Shown here: one piece after another, positions 34,907 to 44,147 of the stretch
How positions within the stretch are numbered: position 1 is the stretch's first letter
Layout of the letters: each line of letters opens with the position of its first letter
Assembly: GCA_025356335.1 (NCBI GenBank)
Contig: JANXUF010000008.1
Coordinates: 1-64,000, forward strand
DNA: 64,000 nucleotides
Reading direction: 5' to 3'
Source of the DNA: Actinomycetes bacterium
GTDB lineage: Bacteria > Actinomycetota > Acidimicrobiia > Acidimicrobiales > Ilumatobacteraceae
Made by a program: the position numbers and the translations under genes
The notes under the pieces: model-generated
The model's input: only the letters and a program-made list of their open reading frames with translations
Told to the model about the DNA's origin: nothing
Databases searched by the model: none

Positions 34907-35637
34907 CGGGCGAGACCGACGCCGAGCGCCTTGCCGATTGCGTAGGTCGCCGAGAGCGCGACGACCAGGAACAGGACCTGGCGCAGTGCGCTACGAACCC
35001 TCGAGCGGTCGGCGAACAGCCCGATGAGTGACCCGACGATGGTCGCAGCGATGACCCCGATGACGACCGAGGCGATCGTCGCGCCATGTCCCGCGCTGAA
35101 GAACCATGGCACGACCGGCAGCAGCGCACCGACTGCAAAGGCGACGAAGGAGGCCAGCGCTGCTCCCCATGGTGAGTTGAGGTGGCGAGGATCGATCCCC
35201 AGTTCTTCGCGGGCATGTGTCGACAGCGCCTGATCCGGCTCGCGCATCAGGTCTTCCGCCACCTGCCTGGCAAGTTCGGGGCTGACCCCGCGACTCTCGA
35301 AAATGCCGGCCAGTTCGGCGTGCTCCGCTTCCGGGAAGGAGGCCAGGTTCTGCCGTTCGACGTCGAGTTCGCGAGCGATCAATTCGTTCTGCGCCGACAC
35401 CGAGATGTACTCGCCGGACGCCATGCTGAAGGCGCCGGCGACGAGCCCGGCGATACCTGCCAGGCGGACAACGTGTTCCGAGGCCCCTCCACCCGCAAAA
35501 CCGAGCACCAGCGAGACGTTGGACAACAGACCATCGGAGATCCCGAAGACGGCGGCACGGGCGAGGCCACCGGACAGGCTTCGGTGCTCGTGCAGATGAT
35601 GCTCCCCTGGTAGGCCAGCGCCTGCGATAGTCGGCAT
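34903..35637 (-). CDS. VIT1/CCC1 family membrane protein (iron/manganese transporter-like)
   Basis: Membrane protein of 244 residues of the vacuolar iron transporter (VIT1/CCC1) family, which moves Fe2+ or Mn2+. The first helix region AAVFGISDGLLSNVSLVLGF and MASGEYISVSAQNELI contain the conserved pattern, followed by a long acidic cytoplasmic loop (DVERQNLASFPEAEHAELA..) as in other family members, then three or four C-terminal helices. The ATG at 35637 gives a His-rich start (GEHHLHEHRSLSGG). A longer in-frame start would add 22 residues. Confidence 0.85.
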   Translation of the reverse strand: MPTIAGAGLPGEHHLHEHRSLSGGLARAAVFGISDGLLSNVSLVLGFAGGGASEHVVRLAGIAGLVAGAFSMASGEYISVSAQNELIARELDVERQNLASFPEAEHAELAGIFESRGVSPELARQVAEDLMREPDQALSTHAREELGIDPRHLNSPWGAALASFVAFAVGALLPVVPWFFSAGHGATIASVVIGVIAATIVGSLIGLFADRSRVRSALRQVLFLVVALSATYAIGKALGVGLAR

Positions 35638-35755
35638 ACCTGCAGGGTAGTGGCTGGGAGCTGGAAGCAGAGGAGATGGCACCGCACGAGCTACCCTCGT
35701 CACCGACCGTACGTGCGCACAACGACGTGGGCACCCGGATCACGAGGTGATCACT

Positions 35756-38700
35756 ATGCATGCGTCGCATGACGTTGGGCTTTCTGAGGGTGTGGCCAAG
35801 ATCGCAGCGCTGGCGAGAGCGAGTGTGGCGGAGGGCGAGCGTGAGCTCGTCGGTCAGTTCATCGAGCGGTATCTGCGCAATGCGGACGACGATGATCTGC
35901 AACGACGCAATGCCGACGATGTCCTCGGGGAATGTCTTGCCCATTGGCATCTCGGCTACGAGCGCCAGCCGGGAGAGTCGAAGGTACGGGTCATCAACCC
36001 CGATGCCGAGACCACCGGCTGGAGTTCACCGCATTCGGTCGTCTTGATCGTCAACGACGATCTGCCATTCCTCGTCGACACGGCGCGTCTGGTCGTACGC
36101 CAGCGTGGGGTGGCGACACACCTGATGATCCATCCGATGCTCAGGGTCAAGCGCAACGAACGCGGTGCCATCGTCGAGTTTCCGGATCGTGGTGGCCAGG
36201 TCGAGGCGTGGACGCTGATGGAGATCGATCGCTCTGACAGTGCGGTCGGCGCGATGCTGACGGATGACCTCGGTGCCGGATATCGCCACGTTGCTGCCGC
36301 CGTGGCCGACCGCGAGGCGATGCGTTCGCGGGCCCAGCAGATCGCCTCGCGACTGGATGCCGAGGGTACGAAGCAGGCACAGACCGGTTCATCACTGCTG
36401 ACATGGATGGTCCGCCAGCGATTCGTCTTCCTCGGTGCCGGGCGGTACTCGCTGGGCGACGACGGGCTGGCCATCGACGCCGAGAGCGCCCTCGGCCTGC
36501 TCCGCGAGGACGGCACCGCCGACCCCGGTTTCGACCCGAGGCACCGGCTCGTCTCTGTCAGCCGGGCGCACCGAACGAGTCCGGTGCTTCGCGCTGCACG
36601 ACTGACCTGTGTCGCCATTCGGGACGACGGCGAGGACGGCACAGTCATCGCCGAAGACCGCTTCGTCGGTCTGCTCTCCGCAGCCGCATACCGCGAGTCG
36701 GTGACGGCAACCCCGCTGATCCAGGACAAGGCGGAGGACGTGCTGGCCAGGTCGGGTTTCGCCAACATCACCCACACCGGACGGGAGCTGCGCACTGCTC
36801 TCGAAGCATTTCCGCGGGATGATCTGTTCGAGATCGACACCGACGAGCTGTACGACATCGTGATGGGCATCGTCACCGCCCAGGAACGACGTCAGGTCAA
36901 AGTGTTCGTCTACAACGAGCCGAGCAACGAGGTCATGGGGGGACTCGTCTACCTCCCTCAGGCGAGGTTCTCGAAAGAGACAGCGGACGACGTTGCCGAA
37001 ATCGTACGCCAGTCGATCGATGGTCTCGCCGCCAGCTACGACTCGAGTCTCGGCGGCAACGAGCTGGCACGGCTGCACATCTCCGTACCACGCTCCTCGG
37101 CTGATGAGGCGCTGCCCTCGACCGTCGCACTGGCGTCGAAGATCGACGCCGCCACTCGCACATGGACCGAACGACTGCACCACGAAGTCGTTTCGAGCGT
37201 CGGCGAGCGCGATGGTCTTGCCCTGCTGCAGAAGTACGTGCCGGTGATCCCGCCGGCCTATCAGGCCGTCACCTCGCCGAGTGCGGCGGTCGTCGACCTC
37301 CGCTACCTCGACGCTCTCGACGCAGACGACGACCTCGAGACGTCGCTACGTCCGACCCTCGACGGTGAGATGCGCTTCAAGCTGTACCGGCTCGGCGAAC
37401 CGATCACCTTGTCGGCGATGTTGCCATTCCTGGAGCATCTCGGCCTCGTCGTCGTCGACCAACGCCCATTCGAACTGACCGGCGGGGATCGCCAGAGCGC
37501 CTGGGTCTACGATGTCGGCGTCGAGTTGCCGACGGGTTTCGAACTCGACGAAGCACGCAAGGCGGAGGTCCAGCGCGCCTTCGAGTCGCTGTTCCGCGGG
37601 GAGATCGAGAACGATGGATTGAACCGCTTGATCCTGCTCGGCGGGCTGACCGGTCGACAGGTGTCGATCGTGCGGACGTATGTCAAGTACCTCCGTCAGA
37701 TCGGCTTCGGATACAGCCAGGCGACGATCGAAGGAACACTCACCCGTCTACCCGTGCTGGCGCTGCGGCTCGCTGAGCTCTTCCATCAGCGCCTGTCGCC
37801 GCAGACCGGGATCGAGCCGTCTGCGGGCGCAACGAGAACGGAGCGAACCGGCTCGACGCCGTCGCTCGGCGCTGCGGAGGTCACGCGCCTGCAGATCGTG
37901 CAACTTCTCGACGCCGTCCCGAGTCTCGACGACGATCGCATCGGCAGGACGTTGATGCAGTTGATCGAGGCGACGTTGCGGACGAACGCCTTCCGTCCTG
38001 TCGGAGACGTCGCCGGTGGTGCCGATCGCCCGGTCATTTCGATCAAGCTCGACCCGGCCCGCGTGCCGGATCTGCCCCTGCCGCGCCCGATGTTCGAGAT
38101 TTTCGTCTACTCGCCGAGGGTCGAGGGTGTGCACCTGCGCGGCGGCAAGATCGCTCGAGGCGGGCTGCGCTGGAGTGATCGGCGGGAGGATTTCCGCACG
38201 GAGATTCTCGGCCTGATGAAGGCGCAGATGGTGAAAAACGCCGTCATCGTCCCGGTCGGGGCGAAGGGTGGTTTCGTCGTCAAACGCCCGCCGCCCGACG
38301 CTGACGGATTGCGCGCCGAAGTCGTCGCCTGCTACCGCCAGTTCGTGTCCGGTCTGTTGGACATCACCGACAACATCGTCGGTGATGGTGTCGTCGGCCC
38401 ACCGAACGTCGTCCGATGGGACGGTGACGATCCGTATCTCGTCGTTGCCGCCGACAAGGGAACGGCGACGTTCTCCGATGTCGCCAATGCGATTTCCAAC
38501 GACTACGGATTCTGGCTCGGTGATGCGTTCGCTTCCGGTGGTTCCGTCGGATACGACCACAAGGTCATGGGCATCACCGCCCGTGGAGCATGGGAGAGCG
38601 TCCGGCGTCACGCCAGAGTGCTCGGCAAGGATGCCGACAGAGAAGCATTGACCGTTGTAGGTATCGGTGACATGAGCGGCGACGTCTTCGGCAACGGGCT

Positions 38701-40546
38701 GCTGCGATCACCACACGTGAGACTGCTGGCAGCGTTCGACCATCGGCACATCTTCATCGACCCGAATCCCGATCCGGCGGCGTCGTTCGCCGAACGCCGG
38801 CGCCTGTTCGAGTTGCCCCGTTCGAGTTGGGCGGACTACGACTCAGCGCTGATTTCGGCGGGCGGGGGAGTCTTTCCTCGGTCCTCGAAGCACATCGAGG
38901 TTTCCGAGACCGCCCGTTCGGCACTCGGGATCGAGACGAAATCGTTGACGCCGAATGAGCTCGTCACCGCCGTGCTGAAGGCCCCGGTCGATCTGCTGTG
39001 GAACGGCGGCATCGGCACCTACGTCAAGGCATCGACAGAGACGAGCGTCGATGTCGGCGACCGGACGAACGATTCAGTGCGTGTCGACGGCCAGGATCTG
39101 CGCTGCAGGATCGTCGGCGAAGGCGGCAACCTCGGACTGACGCAGCGCGGGCGCATCGAGTTCGCCCTCCATGGCGGGCTGATCAATACGGACGCCATCG
39201 ACAACTCAGCCGGCGTCGACTGCTCCGACCACGAGGTCAACATCAAGATCCTGCTCAACGGTCTCGTTGCCGGCGGTGAGCTGACGATGAAGCAGCGAAA
39301 CGAACTGCTGGCCTCGATGACCTACGAGATCGGCGAGTTGGTGCTCGACGACAATCGTGCCCAGACGCTGGCGTTGAGCATCGCACGCAAGCAGGCGGTG
39401 CCGATGGTCGACGTGCACGCCAGGTATATCGCCTCACTCGAGGCAGACGGCTGGCTCAACCGGGCGATCGAGTTCCTGCCGACGGACAAACAGTTGGCAG
39501 AGCGACAGGCTTCTGGTTGGGGTTTGACGACGCCGGAACTGGCAGTGCTGTTGGCATACACGAAGACCGCAGACATCGCCGATGTCGCAGGGACGGCGTC
39601 ATTCGTCGCCGACCCGTATCTCACGCCAGACCTCGAGCACTACTTCCCCAAAGAAATCCAGCAGCGTTTCCCTGACGCCATTCACGGTCATCGTCTGCGT
39701 AACGAGATTCTGCTGACGCAGCTCATCAACCAGATGGTGAATCATCAGGGGACGAGTTTCGATCATCGGATGACGGAGGAGACGGGCGCCGTCACCGCCG
39801 ACGTCGTGCGCGCCTGGATCGTTGCCAGGGACATCTTTTCGATGCCATCGATCTGGGAGGAGATCGAGGCCCTCGGGACGACGGTCTCGCTCGACACCCA
39901 ACTCGGCCTGTTCCTCGATCTGCGGCGGATGGTCGAGCGGAGCGTGATGTGGTTGTTGCGGCACCGACGACCACCGATCCCGTTTGCCGAGACCGTCGCC
40001 GAGTTCAGGACCGGCATCGCCACGCTGCTGATCCATCTGGCGCCGCTCGTTCGTGGTCCGCTGGCTGACCAGACCTTCGCCCTCGCCGCCGAACGCGTCG
40101 TGTCCGGTGTTCCGAGCGACCTCGCCGAACGTTCAGCGGTGTGGCCGTTGATGCACACGTCATTCGACCTCATCGATCTGGCGGAGCGCCACGGCCGGCC
40201 AGTGTCCGAGGTGGCGACGGCGTACTGGACGCTCCTCGAACAGTTGGACCTGACCTGGTTGTGGAATGCGGTCGGCACGCTGCCACGAATCGATCGTTGG
40301 CAAAGTCAGGCTCGTGCGGCATTGCGGGACGATCTGCTGGCTGCGCTCGCCGAGTTGGCAGACGACGTGCTGGCGGTCGGCGGCTCGCCCGATCGGTGGG
40401 CACAGATCAACGACCGGGTCGTGCAGCGCTCGCGCAACGTTTTCAGCGACATCAGACGCTGCGGCGAATTCGATTTGACGACGCTGACGGTAGCCCTTCG
40501 CCAACTGCGCAACCTGGTGCTCTCGACCGCCCCGGCCAGCGGGTAG
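35756..40546 (+). CDS. NAD-specific glutamate dehydrogenase, large (GDH-180 type)
   Basis: Very large catabolic glutamate dehydrogenase of about 1,596 residues that deaminates glutamate to 2-oxoglutarate with NAD. The catalytic core is near residues 800-860: ARGGLRWSDRREDFRTEILG and MKAQMVKNAVIVPVGAKGGF with the substrate Lys. The Rossmann part follows with VVGIGDMSGDVFGNGLL. Long N- and C-terminal regions carry the ACT-like and helical domains of this class, including the N-terminal IERYLRNADDDDL region. A GTG three codons upstream (35747) is also possible. It sits between a metal transporter and gltX, so glutamate is the common metabolite only with gltX. Confidence 0.93.
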   Translation: MHASHDVGLSEGVAKIAALARASVAEGERELVGQFIERYLRNADDDDLQRRNADDVLGECLAHWHLGYERQPGESKVRVINPDAETTGWSSPHSVVLIVNDDLPFLVDTARLVVRQRGVATHLMIHPMLRVKRNERGAIVEFPDRGGQVEAWTLMEIDRSDSAVGAMLTDDLGAGYRHVAAAVADREAMRSRAQQIASRLDAEGTKQAQTGSSLLTWMVRQRFVFLGAGRYSLGDDGLAIDAESALGLLREDGTADPGFDPRHRLVSVSRAHRTSPVLRAARLTCVAIRDDGEDGTVIAEDRFVGLLSAAAYRESVTATPLIQDKAEDVLARSGFANITHTGRELRTALEAFPRDDLFEIDTDELYDIVMGIVTAQERRQVKVFVYNEPSNEVMGGLVYLPQARFSKETADDVAEIVRQSIDGLAASYDSSLGGNELARLHISVPRSSADEALPSTVALASKIDAATRTWTERLHHEVVSSVGERDGLALLQKYVPVIPPAYQAVTSPSAAVVDLRYLDALDADDDLETSLRPTLDGEMRFKLYRLGEPITLSAMLPFLEHLGLVVVDQRPFELTGGDRQSAWVYDVGVELPTGFELDEARKAEVQRAFESLFRGEIENDGLNRLILLGGLTGRQVSIVRTYVKYLRQIGFGYSQATIEGTLTRLPVLALRLAELFHQRLSPQTGIEPSAGATRTERTGSTPSLGAAEVTRLQIVQLLDAVPSLDDDRIGRTLMQLIEATLRTNAFRPVGDVAGGADRPVISIKLDPARVPDLPLPRPMFEIFVYSPRVEGVHLRGGKIARGGLRWSDRREDFRTEILGLMKAQMVKNAVIVPVGAKGGFVVKRPPPDADGLRAEVVACYRQFVSGLLDITDNIVGDGVVGPPNVVRWDGDDPYLVVAADKGTATFSDVANAISNDYGFWLGDAFASGGSVGYDHKVMGITARGAWESVRRHARVLGKDADREALTVVGIGDMSGDVFGNGLLRSPHVRLLAAFDHRHIFIDPNPDPAASFAERRRLFELPRSSWADYDSALISAGGGVFPRSSKHIEVSETARSALGIETKSLTPNELVTAVLKAPVDLLWNGGIGTYVKASTETSVDVGDRTNDSVRVDGQDLRCRIVGEGGNLGLTQRGRIEFALHGGLINTDAIDNSAGVDCSDHEVNIKILLNGLVAGGELTMKQRNELLASMTYEIGELVLDDNRAQTLALSIARKQAVPMVDVHARYIASLEADGWLNRAIEFLPTDKQLAERQASGWGLTTPELAVLLAYTKTADIADVAGTASFVADPYLTPDLEHYFPKEIQQRFPDAIHGHRLRNEILLTQLINQMVNHQGTSFDHRMTEETGAVTADVVRAWIVARDIFSMPSIWEEIEALGTTVSLDTQLGLFLDLRRMVERSVMWLLRHRRPPIPFAETVAEFRTGIATLLIHLAPLVRGPLADQTFALAAERVVSGVPSDLAERSAVWPLMHTSFDLIDLAERHGRPVSEVATAYWTLLEQLDLTWLWNAVGTLPRIDRWQSQARAALRDDLLAALAELADDVLAVGGSPDRWAQINDRVVQRSRNVFSDIRRCGEFDLTTLTVALRQLRNLVLSTAPASG

Positions 40547-40561
40547 TCGGGCGACGCCGTG

Positions 40562-40595
40562 CCGGGAGGTGTCTCGGGGACTCCCGGTAACCTCC
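40562..40595 (+). terminator. Overlapping hairpins between the glutamate dehydrogenase and gltX
   Basis: CCGGGAG (40562-40568) can pair with CTCCCGG (40581-40587), while GGAGGT (40565-40570) can pair with ACCTCC (40590-40595); the two exclude each other. They lie 16 to 50 bases after one stop and just before the gltX start. It may be a weak terminator or a leader structure for gltX; no T-run follows. Confidence 0.3.
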
Positions 40596-40602
40596 ACCTG
40601 TC

Positions 40603-42021
40603 ATGTCTGATGCACCGCTACGGCTTCGATTCGCTCCATCACCTACGGGTTTCTTCCACGTCGGAGGCGCGCGGACGGCGCTGTACAACTGGGTGCTCGC
40701 CAAACGGCTCGGCGGCACATTCGTGCTGCGCATCGAGGATACGGACGAGGCGCGCAACAGCCCGGAGTGGACGCAGGGGATCATCGATGCGCTTGCCTGG
40801 TTGGAGATCTCCGCCGACGACCCGGCATTCGAGGGTCCCTATTTCCAGTCACGGCATCGCGACGCCCACATCGCTGCTGCCCGCAAACTGTTCGACACTG
40901 GGCAGGCGTATTACTGCGACCTGACCAGCGAGCAGATTGCCGAACGCGCCAAGGCGAGCGGCGTGCAGGGTTACGACGGCTCTTCACGCGATCGCGGTCT
41001 CGGACCCGGTCCGGGACATGTTCTGCGTTTCCGGGTCCCCGATGGTGAAACGATTGTCGAGGACCTCGTGCGTGGCCGCGTCGAATTCAACAACGACACG
41101 ATCGAGGACTTCGTGTTGTTGCGTTCGAACGGCTCGCCGATGTTCCTGTTGGCGAACGTCGTCGATGACATGGACGAGAAGATCAACCTCGTCATCCGCG
41201 CCGAGGAGCATCTGCCGAACACGCCGAAGCAGCAGTTGCTCTGGGATGCGCTCGGTGAACCGCCGCCGCAGTGGGCCCATGTTCCCGTGCTGGTCAACGA
41301 GCAGCGCAAGAAGCTGTCGAAACGGCGCGACAAGGTCGCGCTCGAGCAGTACCGGGACGAGGGCTATGTGATGGGGGCGATGCGCAACTACCTGATGACG
41401 CTCGGGTGGGCACCCGCAGGCGACCAGGAGATAGTGGCGTGGTCGCAGATCGAAGGCGAGTTCACGCTCGACGCAGTGAACAGGTCTCCGGCCTTCTTCG
41501 ACCTCAAGAAGCTCGCGGCGTTCAACGGTGAATACATCCGGATGATGAGTCGCGAGGAGTTCGCACATGCAGCACGACCGTTCGTCGACGCGTGGTTTGC
41601 TGCGAATCCTCAGGCGACCATGAACGAGTCGTGGCTGGCGACGATGCTGCCGCTGCTGCAGACACGCATCGTGACGCTTGCCGAGGTGCCGGCGCAGATC
41701 GATTTTCTGTTCATCGGCGACCCGGTGATCGACGATGACAGTTGGGCGAAGGCGATGAAGGACCCGGCGCCGCAGGTCCTCGCCGACGTGATCTCCGCCT
41801 ATGCGCAGACGCCGTGGAATGCCGATGCACTGAAGGACACCCTCGATGCCGTCGGCCAGACGTACGGACTCAAGCTCGGAAAGACGCAGGCGCCGATTCG
41901 CGTGGCGGTGACCGGACAGCGGGTCGGTCCACCGCTGTTCGAGCCGCTGGAACTGCTCGGGCGCGACGAAACGATCCGGCGTCTGCAGGCAGCGGCGACA
42001 CGGATTGCGTCGACGAGATGA
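40603..42021 (+). CDS. gltX: Glutamyl-tRNA synthetase
   Basis: Class I aminoacyl-tRNA synthetase of 472 residues charging tRNA-Glu. The HIGH-type motif reads PSPTGFFHVGGARTALYNW, and the KMSKS-type loop KLSKRRDKVALEQYRDEGY. FVLRIEDTDEARN is the usual zinc-free N-terminal block. The C-terminal anticodon-binding domain is present. The gene overlaps the YdcF-like gene by four bases at its end. A tRNA-Glu(CTC) gene is found further right in the window. Confidence 0.96.
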   Translation: MSDAPLRLRFAPSPTGFFHVGGARTALYNWVLAKRLGGTFVLRIEDTDEARNSPEWTQGIIDALAWLEISADDPAFEGPYFQSRHRDAHIAAARKLFDTGQAYYCDLTSEQIAERAKASGVQGYDGSSRDRGLGPGPGHVLRFRVPDGETIVEDLVRGRVEFNNDTIEDFVLLRSNGSPMFLLANVVDDMDEKINLVIRAEEHLPNTPKQQLLWDALGEPPPQWAHVPVLVNEQRKKLSKRRDKVALEQYRDEGYVMGAMRNYLMTLGWAPAGDQEIVAWSQIEGEFTLDAVNRSPAFFDLKKLAAFNGEYIRMMSREEFAHAARPFVDAWFAANPQATMNESWLATMLPLLQTRIVTLAEVPAQIDFLFIGDPVIDDDSWAKAMKDPAPQVLADVISAYAQTPWNADALKDTLDAVGQTYGLKLGKTQAPIRVAVTGQRVGPPLFEPLELLGRDETIRRLQAAATRIASTR

Positions 42022-42818
42022 TCGAGGGCGAGCCGCTCTTCGGCGGCCGGACATCGTCGTCCGACCGGCCAACGGCGGAGGTCGCCGTGATCGAGGCGAC
42101 GCCGGTGGCCGGTATCCCGGTGCTGCGTTCGGCACTTCCGCAACGACCACGCGCTGACGCCGCGATCAGCGCTCAGCCGGACGAATCCGGTGTTCCACCG
42201 CCTCGCAGGTGGCTCAGGCGAACCGTCAAGATCTCCGCGGTTCTGTTCGCCCTGGCGTTCGCCTACTACGTCGTCTGCTTCGTCCAGGTGTGGTCACGAG
42301 GCAACGACGACGAAGCACGGAAGGTCGATGCGATCGTCGTCCTCGGAGCTGCCCAGTACAACGGTCGACCGTCGCCGCAACTCGCCGCCCGCCTCGATCA
42401 TGCCGCCGATCTCTACGCCAGCGGTGATTCACGGTTTGTCGTGGTGACCGGCGGCAAGCTGGTGGGGGACCGCTTCACCGAGGCGCAGGCCTCCGGCATC
42501 TATCTCGCCAAAAAGGGTGTGCCGAGCTCGGCGATCATCGAAGTCGGCGTCGGCCACAACACCTACGAGTCGATGGTCGCAGTACAGTCGAAGCTGCACG
42601 CCCAGCAGTTGCAGACCGTGCTGATCGTCACCGACCCCTATCACACGCTGCGTTCGGAGCTGATTGCCCAGGGACTCGGCCTGCGGACGTTCGTCTCGCC
42701 GACTCGCACCAGTCCGGTGCGCGGCGCAACGCTGTTCCGCCGGGAGATCACCGAGGCCGGCGGTGTCGCCGTCGGTCGGGTGATCGGCTTCCATCGGCTT
42801 TCGGATCTCATCGGCTGA
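42018..42818 (+). CDS. YdcF/ElyC family (DUF218) envelope protein
   Basis: Protein of 266 residues. After a 70-residue polar start there is one membrane helix (ISAVLFALAFAYYVVCFVQV), then the DUF218 domain: VDAIVVLGAAQYNGRPSPQL, VVTGGKLVGDRFTEAQASGI, VGVGHNTYESM and TVLIVTDPYHTLRSELIAQ. The family acts in envelope or peptidoglycan precursor handling, possibly as an S-adenosylmethionine or polyprenol-phosphate-linked enzyme; the exact function is unclear. The start codon overlaps the gltX stop (ATGA). Confidence 0.82.
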   Translation: MIEGEPLFGGRTSSSDRPTAEVAVIEATPVAGIPVLRSALPQRPRADAAISAQPDESGVPPPRRWLRRTVKISAVLFALAFAYYVVCFVQVWSRGNDDEARKVDAIVVLGAAQYNGRPSPQLAARLDHAADLYASGDSRFVVVTGGKLVGDRFTEAQASGIYLAKKGVPSSAIIEVGVGHNTYESMVAVQSKLHAQQLQTVLIVTDPYHTLRSELIAQGLGLRTFVSPTRTSPVRGATLFRREITEAGGVAVGRVIGFHRLSDLIG

Positions 42819-42868
42819 TGAGCGGATCGGTCGAGTCGTCGGCGAAGGCTGATGAGACGGCGGGCGGC

Positions 42869-43115
42869 TCATCGACGCGGAGCGACGGCCTCGACCGAGC
42901 GGGCGAGTGCATCGGCGTACCATTCGATGAAATCGATCGTTCCCTGTTCGATCACCGAGGAAGACGGACCGGGCCGGCAGGCACGCGACGTGATCCCGCC
43001 ATGTTCGGCTCCGCCAGCACGCGGTCCTCGTCGTTCGTGACGGCCCATACATACTTCACTCGCTCCGGGTCGTAGTCGACCCGTTCGACGGCGACGTCGT
43101 GCACGAGCCGTCGCT
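42869..43115 (-). pseudogene. Rieske-type ring-hydroxylating oxygenase alpha subunit, decayed C-terminal fragment
   Basis: Two reading frames on the minus strand together resemble the end of YeaW/CntA/GbcA-type oxygenase alpha subunits. One frame gives RRLVHDVAVERVDYDPERVK followed by YVWAVTNDEDRVLAEPNMAG; the next, displaced by one frame, gives ITSRACRPGPSSSVIEQGT followed by IDFIEWYADALARSVEA and a stop at 42869. The family pattern is VHxDAxEGxDYD, then NxxGxxSRxYxPGPYS and FxxWY. The Rieske cluster domain and most of the catalytic domain are missing, so the gene is a remnant. It lies between the YdcF-like gene and tRNA-Gln. Confidence 0.6.
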
Positions 43116-43226
43116 GCGGGCAGGCGCCGGCAGCGTCCGCCGTCGTTCCTTTTTGAAAACACGTGCGGGCACGACGTCGTTGGCGCTATCCTCACTGGCG
43201 CACAAGCGGCGGAAGCTGCTGCTCCA

Positions 43227-43301
43227 TGGGGAGTGGTGTAACTGGCAACACAGCAGTTTCTGGTACTGTTATTCAGGGTTCGATTCCTTGCTCCCCAGCC
43301 A
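43227..43301 (+). tRNA. tRNA-Gln (anticodon CTG)
   Basis: Cloverleaf: acceptor TGGGGAG pairs with CTCCCCA, D stem GTGT/ACAC, anticodon stem GCAGT/ACTGT with loop TTCTGGT, T stem CAGGG/CCTTG with loop TTCGATT. Anticodon CTG at positions 34-36 reads CAG. The 3' CCA is encoded (43299-43301). Confidence 0.95.
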
Positions 43302-43367
43302 TGTGAAGTGCCTGTGACCAGGTTGAATGGGTCGAATTGACGGCATTGCAGCCGCGCCGGCGATTCT

Positions 43368-44054
43368 ATGACGTACCGTGTGCTGATGTTGGCGCGTTGG
43401 CATTTCGGCATCGGTGATCCCAACGCCATTGCCTGGGTGATCGTCGGTGGGTACCTCGTGTCGGCGGTGGTCGCGGGGATTGCCTGCATGACGGCGCGAT
43501 CGAGAGAATCGGCGCTCAGGCTCACGAAGCCGATGGAGGCCCGGGACCAGCGGACGATGAAACGCGTGTGGCTGTTCGTCGCTGTCACGATGGTGACCCT
43601 CGGTATCAACAAGCAACTCGATCTGCAGACGCTGTTGATCGAGATCGCTCGGCGCCGGGCCCGTTCAAGCGGTTGGTACGACAGGCGACGACAGTACCAA
43701 GAAGAGTTCATCGCCGTTGTCGGCTTGCTCGGCATCATCGGGACGGCGTTGTTGGCATTTTCGCTCCGACGGGTGTTCAAACGGATGTGGCTGACGATCG
43801 TCGGTATGTGCGCCCTCGTCGTATTCGTCGTGATTCGCGCCGCGTCCTTCCATTACGTCGGCCGTTTCCTCGCGCTCGGCGGCAAGATCCACGTGAACTG
43901 GGTCCTCGAACTGGGCTCGCTCACCGTGATCATCGCCTCGGTACTGATCTGGCAGTACGGAGAACGCAACCGGGTGGGCTTTCTCCGCCCCGAGAGCGGC
44001 ACGGATCGTGGCGTTTCCGTCGACGTCGATGGGACCGCCAACGCCGCCGTCTAG
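43368..44054 (+). CDS. Hypothetical integral membrane protein
   Basis: Protein of 228 residues with five likely membrane segments (AWVIVGGYLVSAVVAGIACM, VWLFVAVTMVTLGINKQLD, FIAVVGLLGIIGTALLAFSL, MWLTIVGMCALVVFVVIRAA, LGSLTVIIASVLIWQYGE) and a short polar C-terminus. FGIGDPNAIAW lies before the first helix and NKQLDLQ after the second; I recognise no named family. It follows tRNA-Gln by 66 bases and is convergent with galT. Confidence 0.7.
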   Translation: MTYRVLMLARWHFGIGDPNAIAWVIVGGYLVSAVVAGIACMTARSRESALRLTKPMEARDQRTMKRVWLFVAVTMVTLGINKQLDLQTLLIEIARRRARSSGWYDRRRQYQEEFIAVVGLLGIIGTALLAFSLRRVFKRMWLTIVGMCALVVFVVIRAASFHYVGRFLALGGKIHVNWVLELGSLTVIIASVLIWQYGERNRVGFLRPESGTDRGVSVDVDGTANAAV

Positions 44055-44108
44055 TGCTCCGAGTGCCGTCGCCGCACCCGAGTGCGCTGACACCCGAAGC
44101 CGTCGCCG

Positions 44109-44141
44109 CCACACTCGGTTGCGGCCACCACACTCGGTTGC
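44109..44141. repeat. 14-bp direct repeat in the convergent gap before galT
   Basis: CCACACTCGGTTGC occurs at 44109-44122 and again at 44128-44141. It lies in the 93-base gap between the membrane protein and galT ends. Confidence 0.7.
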
Positions 44142-44147
44142 TGCGGT

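Noticed and set aside
43099-43317. Plus-strand small frame running through tRNA-Gln
   Set aside because: It overlaps an intact cloverleaf; the peptide is the familiar artefact of translating a tRNA gene.
42869-43780. Minus-strand 303-codon frame as an intact gene
   Set aside because: Only its last part resembles a protein family; the rest crosses tRNA-Gln and a membrane protein gene on the other strand.
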